A DNA stretch of 7,449 nt from Candidatus Nomurabacteria bacterium (GTDB lineage: Bacteria; Patescibacteriota; Minisyncoccia; Phycocordibacterales; UBA9973), in NCBI GenBank assembly GCA_943350065.1, contig CALQZZ010000024.1, forward strand, positions 1-7,449, given 5' to 3'. The notes beneath the pieces are model-generated. The model did not search any database and was not told the origin of the DNA. It saw only the letters and a list, made by a program, of their open reading frames with translations. This document shows, in pieces, positions 1-5,850 of this stretch (positions are counted from its first letter, which is position 1; the number at the start of each line of letters is the position of its first letter). A program made the position numbers and the translations under genes.

Positions 1-23
1 ATTATGGTACTTTATTTAAAGTA

Positions 24-32
24 TGTTAAAAT
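24..32 (+). promoter_or_regulatory. possible extended -10 for the coiled-coil/TPR pair
   Basis: TGTTAAAAT resembles an extended -10 element (TGnTATAAT, with AAA in place of TAA). It would start transcription near base 39, giving a leader of about 17 bases before the ATG at 56. No convincing -35 is seen. GGTGAG at 34-39 looks like a Shine-Dalgarno core but lies about 16 bases from the ATG, which is too far. The window begins only 55 bases upstream, so a better promoter may lie outside. Confidence 0.3.
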
Positions 33-55
33 AGGTGAGACATTAGTAATGTTAT

Positions 56-238
56 ATGACCACACAAGAACAAATAGAAAAGATAGAAGAAATATACAAT
101 GAAGCTATAAAAAAGCTTGAGGTTCTTGGACAGGAACGAGCAAATCTCGTGAAAGAAAGACAAGAGGCTGTACTTGGATATATTAAAGATTTAGAAGCAA
201 AAAAAGTAGATGCGATTCGGACATCTCTTGGATTATAA
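56..238 (+). CDS. small coiled-coil hypothetical protein (60 aa)
   Basis: This is a 60-residue protein of unknown function. It is almost entirely charged and predicted helical, with heptad-like spacing of Ile/Leu (IEKIEEIYNEAIKKLEVL...) and a short C-terminal stretch DAIRTSLGL. It has no cysteines, signal peptide or membrane segment, so it is probably a cytoplasmic coiled coil that oligomerises or binds a partner. The ATG at 56 is the first in frame and has no usable Shine-Dalgarno sequence. The stop is only 16 bases before the chosen start of the TPR gene. The two are therefore probably co-transcribed and may interact, which is inference only. I do not recognise a named family. Confidence 0.65.
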   Translation: MTTQEQIEKIEEIYNEAIKKLEVLGQERANLVKERQEAVLGYIKDLEAKKVDAIRTSLGL

Positions 239-254
239 AATAATAAATAATTTT

Positions 255-1463
255 ATGGATAGTGAAAAAGACTTATTAAAGCAAGACTTAGCTAAACAAG
301 AAAAACAGGAAGAGATAAGGCAATTTATTGAAGATACTGAGCTTATGGGTGGAAATGAAGATATTGTTGAATTAGCCAAGGCTAAGCTTGAAGCTATCAA
401 TAAAAAAGTAGAAAATATTACTCCAGAAGTTGAAAATACGGAAAGTCAAAAAACACAAGTTGACACTATTGGCGGTTCTGAGAATGGTTTACAAGAAGTA
501 ACTACATCTATTGATGAAAAAATTACTCAAAAAGATGAGGAAATAAAAAATATTGAATTGGAGATAAATGAGAAAATTACAGAGATAGGAGGCGAAAATC
601 AAGATAAAAACAAAAATAGATTAGCTCAATTAGAAAATCTAAAACAACATCCTCAATTAAATGTTGAAGAATTAAAAAGTAAAATAACAGCAGTTAGAGA
701 AGAAATGGCTGAAGCGCTTGTTAACTCTCCAAATCTTTTACAAAATTATGAAAAGGTAAAGCTATATCAATCACTTGGTAGAATTGAAGAAGCAAATAAA
801 ATCATAGAGTTTATTGCAAAAGACTATGAACATAGTAGTCTTTCAGATCAAGGTTCAGGTTATCATGCTGGTTTGGCAGCGGAGAAATATGCTGATTTAG
901 GTAACACTGCAAAAGCAAAAGAAATGTGGGAGAAAAGTATTAATCAAATCAAGCTTGGTTCTGAACCTAAAGATGCTGGAAATTATTTTGATGTAGCAAA
1001 TAAATATATTAAACTAGGCAATACCGAAAAAGCAAATGAAATGTTTAAGAAATGTGTTGACTTAAATGAAAAAGCCATTGGTGCAAATAAAAGTTACTCA
1101 AGAGCTGCTCTAGCGTATGAAAAATTAGGAGATACTGCAAAAGCAAAAGAAATGTGGGAGAAAGAAGCTAGTGATTGGGGAGAAGGAGCTAAGGCAGAAA
1201 GAGCAGGTGAATGTTATGAAAAAGCAGGAAATAAAGATAAGGCTAATGAAATGTACAGAAAAGCCATAGTATATCAGGAAGATTTAAAAAATAGAAAAGG
1301 TTTTACTTTTGATCAAGAAAGATTAGCTAAAGCTTATATTGGTATTGGTGAAAAATCAAAAGCCTTACAAATGTTAAAAGAAGATGCTGATGAGATGGAG
1401 AAGAAAAACGCAATACTTGGAGTATATAGAAATTATGAACTTATTGATAAGTATTTAAGTTAA
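255..1463 (+). CDS. coiled-coil and TPR-repeat protein (402 aa)
   Basis: The N-terminal ~150 residues are charged and coiled-coil-like (about 1-60 and 85-155), with a Thr/Glu/Ser-rich linker between. The C-terminal half (about 164-378) is a run of about six TPR-like helical hairpins. Clear units are AAEKYADLGNTAKAKEMWEK, then VANKYIKLGNTEKANEMFKK, AALAYEKLGDTAKAKEMWEK, AGECYEKAGNKDKANEMYRK and LAKAYIGIGEKSKALQMLKE. TPR arrays are protein-binding scaffolds, but the partner is unknown. There is no signal peptide or membrane segment, so it is probably cytoplasmic. The frame is open from an ATG at 210, but that start would overlap the upstream gene by 29 bases. I prefer the ATG at 255, 16 bases after the upstream stop. 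No Shine-Dalgarno precedes either start. TATAAA at 234-239 could be a weak internal -10. Confidence 0.8.
   Translation: MDSEKDLLKQDLAKQEKQEEIRQFIEDTELMGGNEDIVELAKAKLEAINKKVENITPEVENTESQKTQVDTIGGSENGLQEVTTSIDEKITQKDEEIKNIELEINEKITEIGGENQDKNKNRLAQLENLKQHPQLNVEELKSKITAVREEMAEALVNSPNLLQNYEKVKLYQSLGRIEEANKIIEFIAKDYEHSSLSDQGSGYHAGLAAEKYADLGNTAKAKEMWEKSINQIKLGSEPKDAGNYFDVANKYIKLGNTEKANEMFKKCVDLNEKAIGANKSYSRAALAYEKLGDTAKAKEMWEKEASDWGEGAKAERAGECYEKAGNKDKANEMYRKAIVYQEDLKNRKGFTFDQERLAKAYIGIGEKSKALQMLKEDADEMEKKNAILGVYRNYELIDKYLS
906..1163 (+). repeat. pair of identical 30-bp direct repeats inside the TPR gene
   Basis: Bases 906-935 and 1134-1163 are identical over 30 bp. Both are in frame and encode TAKAKEMWEK in the first and third well-formed TPR units. 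The unit between them (about 1022-1050) encodes the related TEKANEMFKK but differs at many bases. This points to recent duplication or gene conversion among the TPR units. Confidence 0.85.
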
Positions 1464-1508
1464 AAACTTTTAGCGACGATTTCTGAACATAAATAATCTA
1501 CTACTACT

Positions 1509-1545
1509 AAATCAAAAAACCTTACATTGTAAGGTTTTTTGATTT
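1509..1545. terminator. bidirectional terminator between the TPR gene and ssrA
   Basis: A perfect inverted repeat has 17-bp arms (1509-1525 and 1529-1545) and a three-base loop ATT. The core is CCTTAC/GTAAGG, flanked by an A-run on one side and a T-run on the other. Read on either strand it gives a stem followed by U-rich RNA. It can therefore terminate the TPR gene from the left and the convergent tmRNA from the right, only five bases past the tmRNA 3' end. Confidence 0.9.
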
Positions 1546-1549
1546 GCTG

Positions 1550-1950
1550 TGGAACTGGCGAGAATTGAACTCGCGTGCAAAAGGGATGTGTAAAGAATTC
1601 TACATGCGTAGTTTACTTATTTGTTTAAATTAAAAAACTATTAAGTATACGAAATATTTTTTAATCGATTTCCTTTGTTTTGCTTCGATGTTGGATCAGT
1701 CATCGAAGCTATCCCGATAATATTATGCCTCACTCTATATATCGGAAGTCGATAGAGGAGACACCAGACCGGCCAGTTATGTTAGGCGAGTGCTGGAACA
1801 AAAGAGAAGTCAGCCATACCGAAGTATGGAGATACACTTTTGTTTGAAGTCAATTTTGCAATTAACATTTAGACGAATTTTTACGAGATTACGTCAATAC
1901 TCGGCATGCATCAATAACACATATTCCTCTTGTCTATGCCTTGCAGTCCC
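1550..1950 (-). ncRNA. ssrA: transfer-messenger RNA (tmRNA)
   Basis: tmRNA enters stalled ribosomes with SmpB, accepts the nascent chain on its tRNA-like end, and supplies a short reading frame that tags the product for proteolysis. Ends are set by the acceptor stem: 5' GGGACTG pairs with 3' CAGTTCC over seven pairs including one G-U. The T arm (stem GCGAG/CTCGC, loop TTCAATT) lies just inside the 3' end, and the discriminator base is A. CCA is not encoded. Read from the 5' end, a PK1 pseudoknot is visible: CGAG 48-51 with CTCG 64-67, and GACG 56-59 with CGTC 76-79. A GCA resume codon follows at 92-94, close to the E. coli position. Further stems downstream (e.g. GCTTCGATG/CATCGAAGC) fit later helices. 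The mature length is about 401 nt before CCA addition, within the usual range. Confidence 0.93.
1782..1859 (-). other. tmRNA tag-peptide reading frame
   Basis: Starting at GCA (tmRNA position 92, 12 bases after PK1), the frame runs 25 codons to TAA. It begins AKLTSN and ends DFSFVPALA. The ALA ending with hydrophobic residues before it matches the protease-recognised tail of known tags such as ...YALAA, which supports the frame. An alternative resume codon, GCT at tmRNA position 138, would give the ten-residue tag ADFSFVPALA. That would place the resume codon much further from PK1, directly after a UUCG hairpin. The stop and C-terminus are the same in both readings. Confidence 0.7.
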
Positions 1951-1957
1951 AAATATC

Positions 1958-1987
1958 GATGTAAAATTTTTGTAAAAATTTTACATC
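1958..1987. repeat. perfect 14-bp inverted repeat upstream of ssrA
   Basis: The arms GATGTAAAATTTTT and AAAAATTTTACATC (1958-1971 and 1974-1987) are exact reverse complements separated by GT. The repeat ends seven bases from the mature tmRNA 5' end, where promoter elements for ssrA would lie. It contains several TTTACA/TGTAAA boxes and TAAAAT, which resemble -35 and -10 hexamers, but I cannot place a well-spaced pair. It could be an operator, a processing hairpin of the tmRNA precursor, or both. Confidence 0.7.
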
Positions 1988-1994
1988 CACCTAT

Positions 1995-2017
1995 CCCTCT
2001 CCTTTATAAGGAGAGGG
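1995..2017. repeat. GC-rich hairpin in the smpB-ssrA spacer
   Basis: CCCTCTCCTT and AAGGAGAGGG form a perfect 10-bp stem with loop TAT. No T-run follows on either strand, so it is a poor intrinsic terminator. It lies in a GC-rich patch (about 1988-2056) unlike the surrounding AT-rich sequence, which suggests an intergenic palindromic (REP-like) element. On the minus strand it could also act in mRNA 3' end formation for smpB or separate smpB from the tmRNA precursor. Confidence 0.6.
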
Positions 2018-2058
2018 TGTCTCTACTGAGGCGGGTGAGGTGTTGGTGATGGGGTCTC

Positions 2059-2502
2059 TTAATTTTTCAAAGTTCTTTGCATTTCACGATCTGTTTCACG
2101 CTTTTTTGTTGTTTCGCGTTTATCAAATTGTTTTTTTCCTTTCACTAAAGCAATATTTACTTTAATCTTGGATCCTTTATTGTACACTGAAAGTGGCACT
2201 ATAGTCAAACTCTTATTTTTCTCACTTCCACCGAGCTCTGCTATTTCTTTTTGAGTTAAAAGAAGTTTTCTATTGCGAAGTGGATCATAAGAAGACGGAG
2301 TATTTTTCACTTGATATGGTGGAATATTAGCATTTATAATAAATGCTTCAGCTCCACGCACGATCACGAAAGCTCCTTCGAGAGACATCCGTCCATCACG
2401 AACTGATTTTACTTCTGTTCCTATAAGCTCAATACCAGCCTCGTATTTTTCGAGGATTTCATAATCAAAACGTGCTTTTCTATTTTCCGCATAATTCGCC
2501 AT
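2059..2502 (-). CDS. smpB: SsrA-binding protein SmpB
   Basis: SmpB binds the tRNA-like domain of tmRNA, carries it into the ribosomal A site, and mimics the missing codon-anticodon interaction with its C-terminal tail. The 147-residue product has the usual length. Family signatures in order are NRKARFDYEILEKYEAGIELIGTE (residues 7-30), EVKSVR, a P-Y near 62-63, SYDPLRNRKLLL (71-82), and VPLSVYNKGSKIKVNIALVKGKK (102-124). The basic tail from about 121 runs to the end (KQFDKRETTKKRE...). At residue 126 the position that is His in E. coli (KKQHDKR) is Phe; aromatic residues occur there in some homologues. The ATG at 2502 is preceded by no Shine-Dalgarno sequence but by an extended -10 six bases away, suggesting a leaderless mRNA. 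It lies upstream of ssrA on the same strand. Confidence 0.96.
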   Translation of the reverse strand: MANYAENRKARFDYEILEKYEAGIELIGTEVKSVRDGRMSLEGAFVIVRGAEAFIINANIPPYQVKNTPSSYDPLRNRKLLLTQKEIAELGGSEKNKSLTIVPLSVYNKGSKIKVNIALVKGKKQFDKRETTKKRETDREMQRTLKN

Positions 2503-2508
2503 CTTTTA

Positions 2509-2517
2509 ATATTAGCA
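2509..2517 (-). promoter_or_regulatory. extended -10 promoter of smpB, leaderless start
   Basis: Read on the minus strand, TGCTAATAT is an extended -10 (TGn plus a near-consensus hexamer). Exactly six bases (TAAAAG) separate it from the smpB ATG, so transcription should begin at or next to the A of the start codon. No clear -35 is seen, as is common for extended -10 promoters. Confidence 0.6.
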
Positions 2518-2540
2518 CATTTTTATTCTGTTTTATTGCG

Positions 2541-2567
2541 TTGACATATTGTTTTGTAAGTTATAAT
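2541..2567 (+). promoter_or_regulatory. consensus -35/-10 promoter of the C4 zinc-knuckle gene
   Basis: TTGACA (2541-2546) and TATAAT (2562-2567) are both perfect sigma-70 hexamers, but the spacer is 15 bases instead of about 17. An alternative -10, TAATGT at 2564-2569, gives a 17-base spacer. Transcription would start near 2574, leaving a leader of about 39 bases. The promoter lies downstream of an in-frame ATG at 2472, which argues that the gene starts at 2613. It diverges from the smpB promoter. Confidence 0.7.
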
Positions 2568-2612
2568 GTAAATAAAAAGTCTTTTGAAAATAACCTAATA
2601 ATCTATATAAAA

Positions 2613-3566
2613 ATGAAAAGTACTATCTATCACTTGCATTATGATGCGGAAAAATTCGCTATTGTAATATTAATCAATGAAAAAGCAGTACCATTTCTTT
2701 CTGGTATTACTCCAAATAATAATGTTATTAAAATGTTGATGAAATATTTTAATTTCTATCCACCAAATCTTTTTGATTTTGATCAAGTAAATCTTTCTTT
2801 TACTGAAAAATTCGGTTTTAATGACGCATCCATAAATAGTGGGATTAAAGATGGTTTTCTTGAATTTGTTATTCCAATACCTGCGCAAACATTAGTAAAA
2901 AATGAACCTTGCAGAGAATGTAATGGTTCTGGAAAAAACTATTTAGGTGAACGTAAATGTTTTTCATGCAATGGAACAAAATTAAACAGAATAAGTAACA
3001 CTCTATCAGTACGGTCAACAGTTGCTACGCTTTATCTACTTTTAAGATATCTTGATTTCACCTTTTCAAATTTTAGTGAAAAGAATGAAAAAAATAAAAT
3101 AAAAATTCCTCAAGATATTTTATTAAGTATTAGTATGGAGTCTGGGCAATGCAAGGGTGGTGTCGCTGGAGGTTTTAGTTCTGAAATAGATGAAAAGTCA
3201 AAAAAATTATTTCAGGATTTAAAAATTAAAGAACCATATAATTTTTCTGAAAAAGCTATTGGCGGACCATTAGTATATTTAGAAAAAGTACATAATGATA
3301 TGGTTTCTTTTTATGGACATATGTATGGTCGACCAGTTTCAGAAAGTGAATCAAGGTGTGAATTTAATGCTTCAATAAAAGAAGATGGAAGAATTTATTT
3401 ACAAACTATTGGTGTAAATGGTTGTAGTGTTTATCATGAAAGAAGTGGTTTTGGTAATATGCTAGATGGGCTTACATTAACTTGTCATAATATTGATTAT
3501 TATCTTCAAGAATTAACGTTACTTGTGGGGGTGATAAGTTATTATCAAATGGTTTCAGAAATTTAA
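2613..3566 (+). CDS. unrecognised protein with a DnaJ-like C4 zinc knuckle (317 aa)
   Basis: I do not recognise this protein. Near the middle it carries two CxxCxG-type motifs, CRECNGSG (Cys100, Cys103) and CFSCNGT (Cys116, Cys119), spaced 12 residues apart. This is the pattern of a single DnaJ-type zinc-binding pair and should bind one zinc ion. The N-terminal ~95 residues look like a mixed alpha/beta domain ending in the strand-like FLEFVIPIPAQ. After the knuckle come a hydrophobic helix (TVATLYLLLRYLDFTF), a Gly-rich segment (GQCKGGVAGGF), and HNDMVSFYGHMYGRP. A C-terminal domain follows (CEFNASIKEDGRIYL...YYLQELTLLVGVISYYQMV). No signal peptide or J domain is present. The frame is open from 2472, but that start overlaps smpB and precedes the promoter, so 2613 is chosen. 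No Shine-Dalgarno sequence is seen. Confidence 0.8.
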   Translation: MKSTIYHLHYDAEKFAIVILINEKAVPFLSGITPNNNVIKMLMKYFNFYPPNLFDFDQVNLSFTEKFGFNDASINSGIKDGFLEFVIPIPAQTLVKNEPCRECNGSGKNYLGERKCFSCNGTKLNRISNTLSVRSTVATLYLLLRYLDFTFSNFSEKNEKNKIKIPQDILLSISMESGQCKGGVAGGFSSEIDEKSKKLFQDLKIKEPYNFSEKAIGGPLVYLEKVHNDMVSFYGHMYGRPVSESESRCEFNASIKEDGRIYLQTIGVNGCSVYHERSGFGNMLDGLTLTCHNIDYYLQELTLLVGVISYYQMVSEI

Positions 3567-3579
3567 TTCTAATCTTACA

Positions 3580-3612
3580 AAAAAAGAGACTGCTAAATGT
3601 GGTCTCTTTTTT
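3580..3612 (+). terminator. terminator after the zinc-knuckle gene
   Basis: AAAAAAGAGAC (3580-3590) pairs with GTCTCTTTTTT (3602-3612) around an 11-base loop. The GAGAC/GTCTC core and trailing T-run make an intrinsic terminator 13 bases after the stop codon. It separates this gene from the ftsH unit. Confidence 0.8.
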
Positions 3613-3634
3613 ATTTTCAATTTTATTGCTTTTA

Positions 3635-3643
3635 TGCTATTCT
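3635..3643 (+). promoter_or_regulatory. extended -10 promoter of ftsH, leaderless start
   Basis: TGCTATTCT is an extended -10 element followed by exactly six bases (ATACGA) and the ftsH ATG at 3650. Transcription should begin at or beside the A of ATG. The arrangement matches that of smpB. The -35 region (about 3615-3620, TTTCAA) is weak. Confidence 0.55.
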
Positions 3644-3649
3644 ATACGA

Positions 3650-5578
3650 ATGCAAATGAATTTTTTTGGACAAAATAATAAAGAAAATAAAGACCCTAAG
3701 AAGGTCAAGGATGGAAAAGAGGGTAGTAGTTTTTCAAAGAATATAGCAGGAATGGTTTTGATTTTTATGGTTATTACAGCCTTGTATTTAGTTGTATCTG
3801 GAAACGTAAAAGAAACACCTCAAGTTTCTATTTCTGATTTAGCTAAAAGTGTACAAAACGGAGAAGTTAAAAATATTGATGTAGCAGGAGAGTCTCTCAC
3901 TATTTCATATATAAACGGAGATACAAAAGAAGCCAAGAAAGAAGTAGAAGCGTCACTGTCTCAAACTTTATTTAATTATGGAGTAAAACCAGAACAACTT
4001 GCCAAGACAAACATAGAAGTAAAAAATGAAAGTGGCTTTGGTTATTGGTTATTAAATATTTTACCTTTTGCTTTACCTATATTAATTATAATATTTTTCT
4101 TTTGGTATTTATCTCGTAGTGTCAAAGGGGCCGGGATGCAAGCTTTTTCTTTTGGACAATCAAAAGCTCGTATCACAGATCCGAATGATAAAAACAATAA
4201 AGTTACTTTTAAAGATGTAGCGGGGAACAAAGAAGCTAAACAAGAACTTTCTGAAATCGTAGACTTTTTGAAAAATCCTAAAAAGTTTCTAGACATCGGC
4301 GCAAGAATTCCAAAAGGTGTAATGCTAAACGGTGCTCCAGGAACAGGTAAAACACTTCTCGCTCGTGCAGTAGCAGGGGAAGCTGGTGTTCCATTTTTTC
4401 ATTTGTCTGGTTCTGAATTCGTAGAAATGTTTGTTGGTGTCGGAGCATCTCGTGTGCGTGATCTTTTCAAAATGGCAAAGAAAGCAGCTCCAGCAATTAT
4501 TTTCGTAGACGAGATAGATGCAGTTGGACGCGTGCGTGGTGGAGGCTTTGGTGGGGGAAATGATGAACGTGAACAAACACTTAACCAAATTCTCGTTGAA
4601 ATGGATGGCTTTGAACCAAATGAAAAAGTCATCGTTATGGCTGCGACAAATCGCCCAGATGTCCTCGATCCAGCACTACTTCGCCCAGGACGTTTTGATC
4701 GTCGTGTAATGCTAGACCTTCCTGACCGTGCCGATCGTGAAGAAATTTTAAAAATTCACGCAATTAAAAAGCCGCTAGCAGAAGATGTAAATTTTACTGT
4801 AATAGCAGAACGCACACCAGGATTCTCTGGAGCAGATCTATATTCACTTATGAATGAAGGTGCAATCCTCGCTGCTCGTGAAGCTCGTAAAAAAGTTTTT
4901 CAATTTGATTTGATTCGCGCAATAGAAAAAGTAATGCTCGGCCCTGAAAGAAAGAGTCATTTGCTTTCTAAAAAAGAAAAAGAAATTACTGCCTACCATG
5001 AAGCAGGTCATGCGCTTGTCGCCTCTGTCCTTCCTTATGCTGATCCAGTGCACAAGGTTTCAATCGTGGCTCGTGGTAGTGCTGGAGGATACACACTCAA
5101 GCTACCACTCGAAGATAGAAAATTGCAAAGTAGAAAAGAATTCATAGATGATATTGCAATGTCTATGGGTGGCTATGTAGCAGAGAAAATGATTTTCGGA
5201 GATATTACTACTGGTCCATCATCTGATTTACAAGGTGCTACACGTCTTGCACGAGCTATGGTGACACGATGGGGGATGAGTGATCTCGTCGGACCTGTCG
5301 TCTTTACTGAAGATGTCGGTAATCAAAAATGGGGAGGTGGAAGTGAGAAAGATTATTCAGAAGAAGTTGCTAGTAGAATTGACAGTGAAGTAAAAAGAAT
5401 AGTGACAGATGGAATAAAGTCTGCAGAAAAAGTCCTGACAGATCACCGAAAAGCCCTAGATGCTATAGCAAATGCTTTAATAGATGTAGAGACACTGGAA
5501 CAAGTAGATTACGAAAAGATAATAATAGCGAATGGAATTTTGCCAAAAAAGAACCTGCCCGCAATGCCTTCAGCATAG
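3650..5578 (+). CDS. ftsH: ATP-dependent zinc metalloprotease FtsH
   Basis: FtsH is a hexameric membrane AAA+ protease that extracts and degrades membrane and short-lived cytosolic proteins, including tmRNA-tagged ones in some bacteria. The 642-residue product is normal length. After a charged N-terminus come membrane helix 1 (about 33-50), an external domain (51-128) and membrane helix 2 (about 132-154). The AAA module has Walker A GAPGTGKT (228-235), pore motif FVGVGA (261-266), Walker B IIFVDEID (283-290), and the second region of homology with NRPDVLDPALLRPGRFDRR (334-352). The M41 domain has HEAGH (450-454) and the third zinc ligand Asp526 in SSDLQGAT. The frame is open from GTG at 3599, but that lies inside the terminator. 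ATG 3650 has the extended -10 six bases upstream and no Shine-Dalgarno sequence. Residues 624-626 are three consecutive ATA isoleucine codons, relevant to the nearby tRNA. Confidence 0.97.
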   Translation: MQMNFFGQNNKENKDPKKVKDGKEGSSFSKNIAGMVLIFMVITALYLVVSGNVKETPQVSISDLAKSVQNGEVKNIDVAGESLTISYINGDTKEAKKEVEASLSQTLFNYGVKPEQLAKTNIEVKNESGFGYWLLNILPFALPILIIIFFFWYLSRSVKGAGMQAFSFGQSKARITDPNDKNNKVTFKDVAGNKEAKQELSEIVDFLKNPKKFLDIGARIPKGVMLNGAPGTGKTLLARAVAGEAGVPFFHLSGSEFVEMFVGVGASRVRDLFKMAKKAAPAIIFVDEIDAVGRVRGGGFGGGNDEREQTLNQILVEMDGFEPNEKVIVMAATNRPDVLDPALLRPGRFDRRVMLDLPDRADREEILKIHAIKKPLAEDVNFTVIAERTPGFSGADLYSLMNEGAILAAREARKKVFQFDLIRAIEKVMLGPERKSHLLSKKEKEITAYHEAGHALVASVLPYADPVHKVSIVARGSAGGYTLKLPLEDRKLQSRKEFIDDIAMSMGGYVAEKMIFGDITTGPSSDLQGATRLARAMVTRWGMSDLVGPVVFTEDVGNQKWGGGSEKDYSEEVASRIDSEVKRIVTDGIKSAEKVLTDHRKALDAIANALIDVETLEQVDYEKIIIANGILPKKNLPAMPSA

Positions 5579-5585
5579 CTGATGC

Positions 5586-5594
5586 AGGTGGGGG
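5586..5594 (+). promoter_or_regulatory. possible ribosome binding site of the GIY-YIG gene
   Basis: AGGTGGGGG lies 10 bases before the ATG at 5605. It is the only purine-rich, Shine-Dalgarno-like stretch at a plausible distance from a start codon in this window. This would suit an internal operon gene, in contrast to the leaderless-looking first genes. The match to AGGAGG is imperfect. Confidence 0.35.
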
Positions 5595-5604
5595 AAAATG
5601 ATAT

Positions 5605-5841
5605 ATGTTTTATACTTATGTATTAAAAAGTAAAAAAGATAACAATCTTTATATTGGTTTTTCTAACGATTTAAAAAAACGCTTAGTTGAACATAATAAA
5701 GGTTTAGTTGAATCAACCAAGACTAGACGTCCATTAAAATTAGTGTATTATGAAGCTTGTATAGATAAAGATAAAGCGATTCTTAGAGAGAAGACTTTAA
5801 AAACAGGATTTGGTAGAATGTATTTAAGTAAAAGAATTTAG
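5605..5841 (+). CDS. small GIY-YIG domain protein (UPF0213-like, 78 aa)
   Basis: This single-domain GIY-YIG protein resembles the UPF0213 group, whose members are putative small nucleases of unclear cellular role. Visible signatures are the opening strand FYTYVLKS (2-9) and YIG at 16-18 (NLYIGFSNDLKKRL). Arg26 and His30 follow in KKRLVEH, then TKTRRPLKLVYYE (38-50) and a candidate catalytic Glu62 in LREKTLKTGFGR. The C-terminus LKTGFGRMYLSKRI is typical of the group and the length is normal, so the gene looks intact. The ATG is 26 bases after the ftsH stop with no terminator between, so it is probably co-transcribed with ftsH. There is no sign of an intron or mobile element around it, so a homing role is unlikely. 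Confidence 0.9.
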   Translation: MFYTYVLKSKKDNNLYIGFSNDLKKRLVEHNKGLVESTKTRRPLKLVYYEACIDKDKAILREKTLKTGFGRMYLSKRI

Positions 5842-5850
5842 CTTTAGTAA

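Noticed and set aside
210..254. Earlier ATG for the TPR protein
   Set aside because: It would overlap the upstream coding region by 29 bases and adds a short segment unlike the charged N-terminus that follows; it cannot be fully excluded.
1790..1975. Open frame of 61 codons on the + strand
   Set aside because: It lies almost entirely inside the tmRNA on the opposite strand; the encoded Cys/Arg-rich sequence has no protein-like features.
1995..2017. GC-rich hairpin as an intrinsic terminator for smpB
   Set aside because: The stem is strong but no T-run follows it on either strand.
2472..2612. N-terminal extension of the zinc-knuckle protein by 47 codons
   Set aside because: It overlaps the start of smpB on the other strand and precedes the consensus promoter at 2541-2567, so it would not be in the transcript.
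2670..2888. Minus-strand open frame of 72 codons
   Set aside because: It is antisense to the zinc-knuckle gene, with low-complexity Ile/Lys-rich content typical of AT-rich shadow frames.
3599..3649. GTG start adding 17 residues (hydrophobic MVSFLFSILLLLCYSIR) to FtsH
   Set aside because: The GTG lies within the upstream terminator hairpin and before the extended -10; FtsH already has its two expected membrane helices from ATG 3650.
4042..5053. Several minus-strand open frames of 69-87 codons
   Set aside because: These are antisense shadows of ftsH, with no promoters or protein-like composition.
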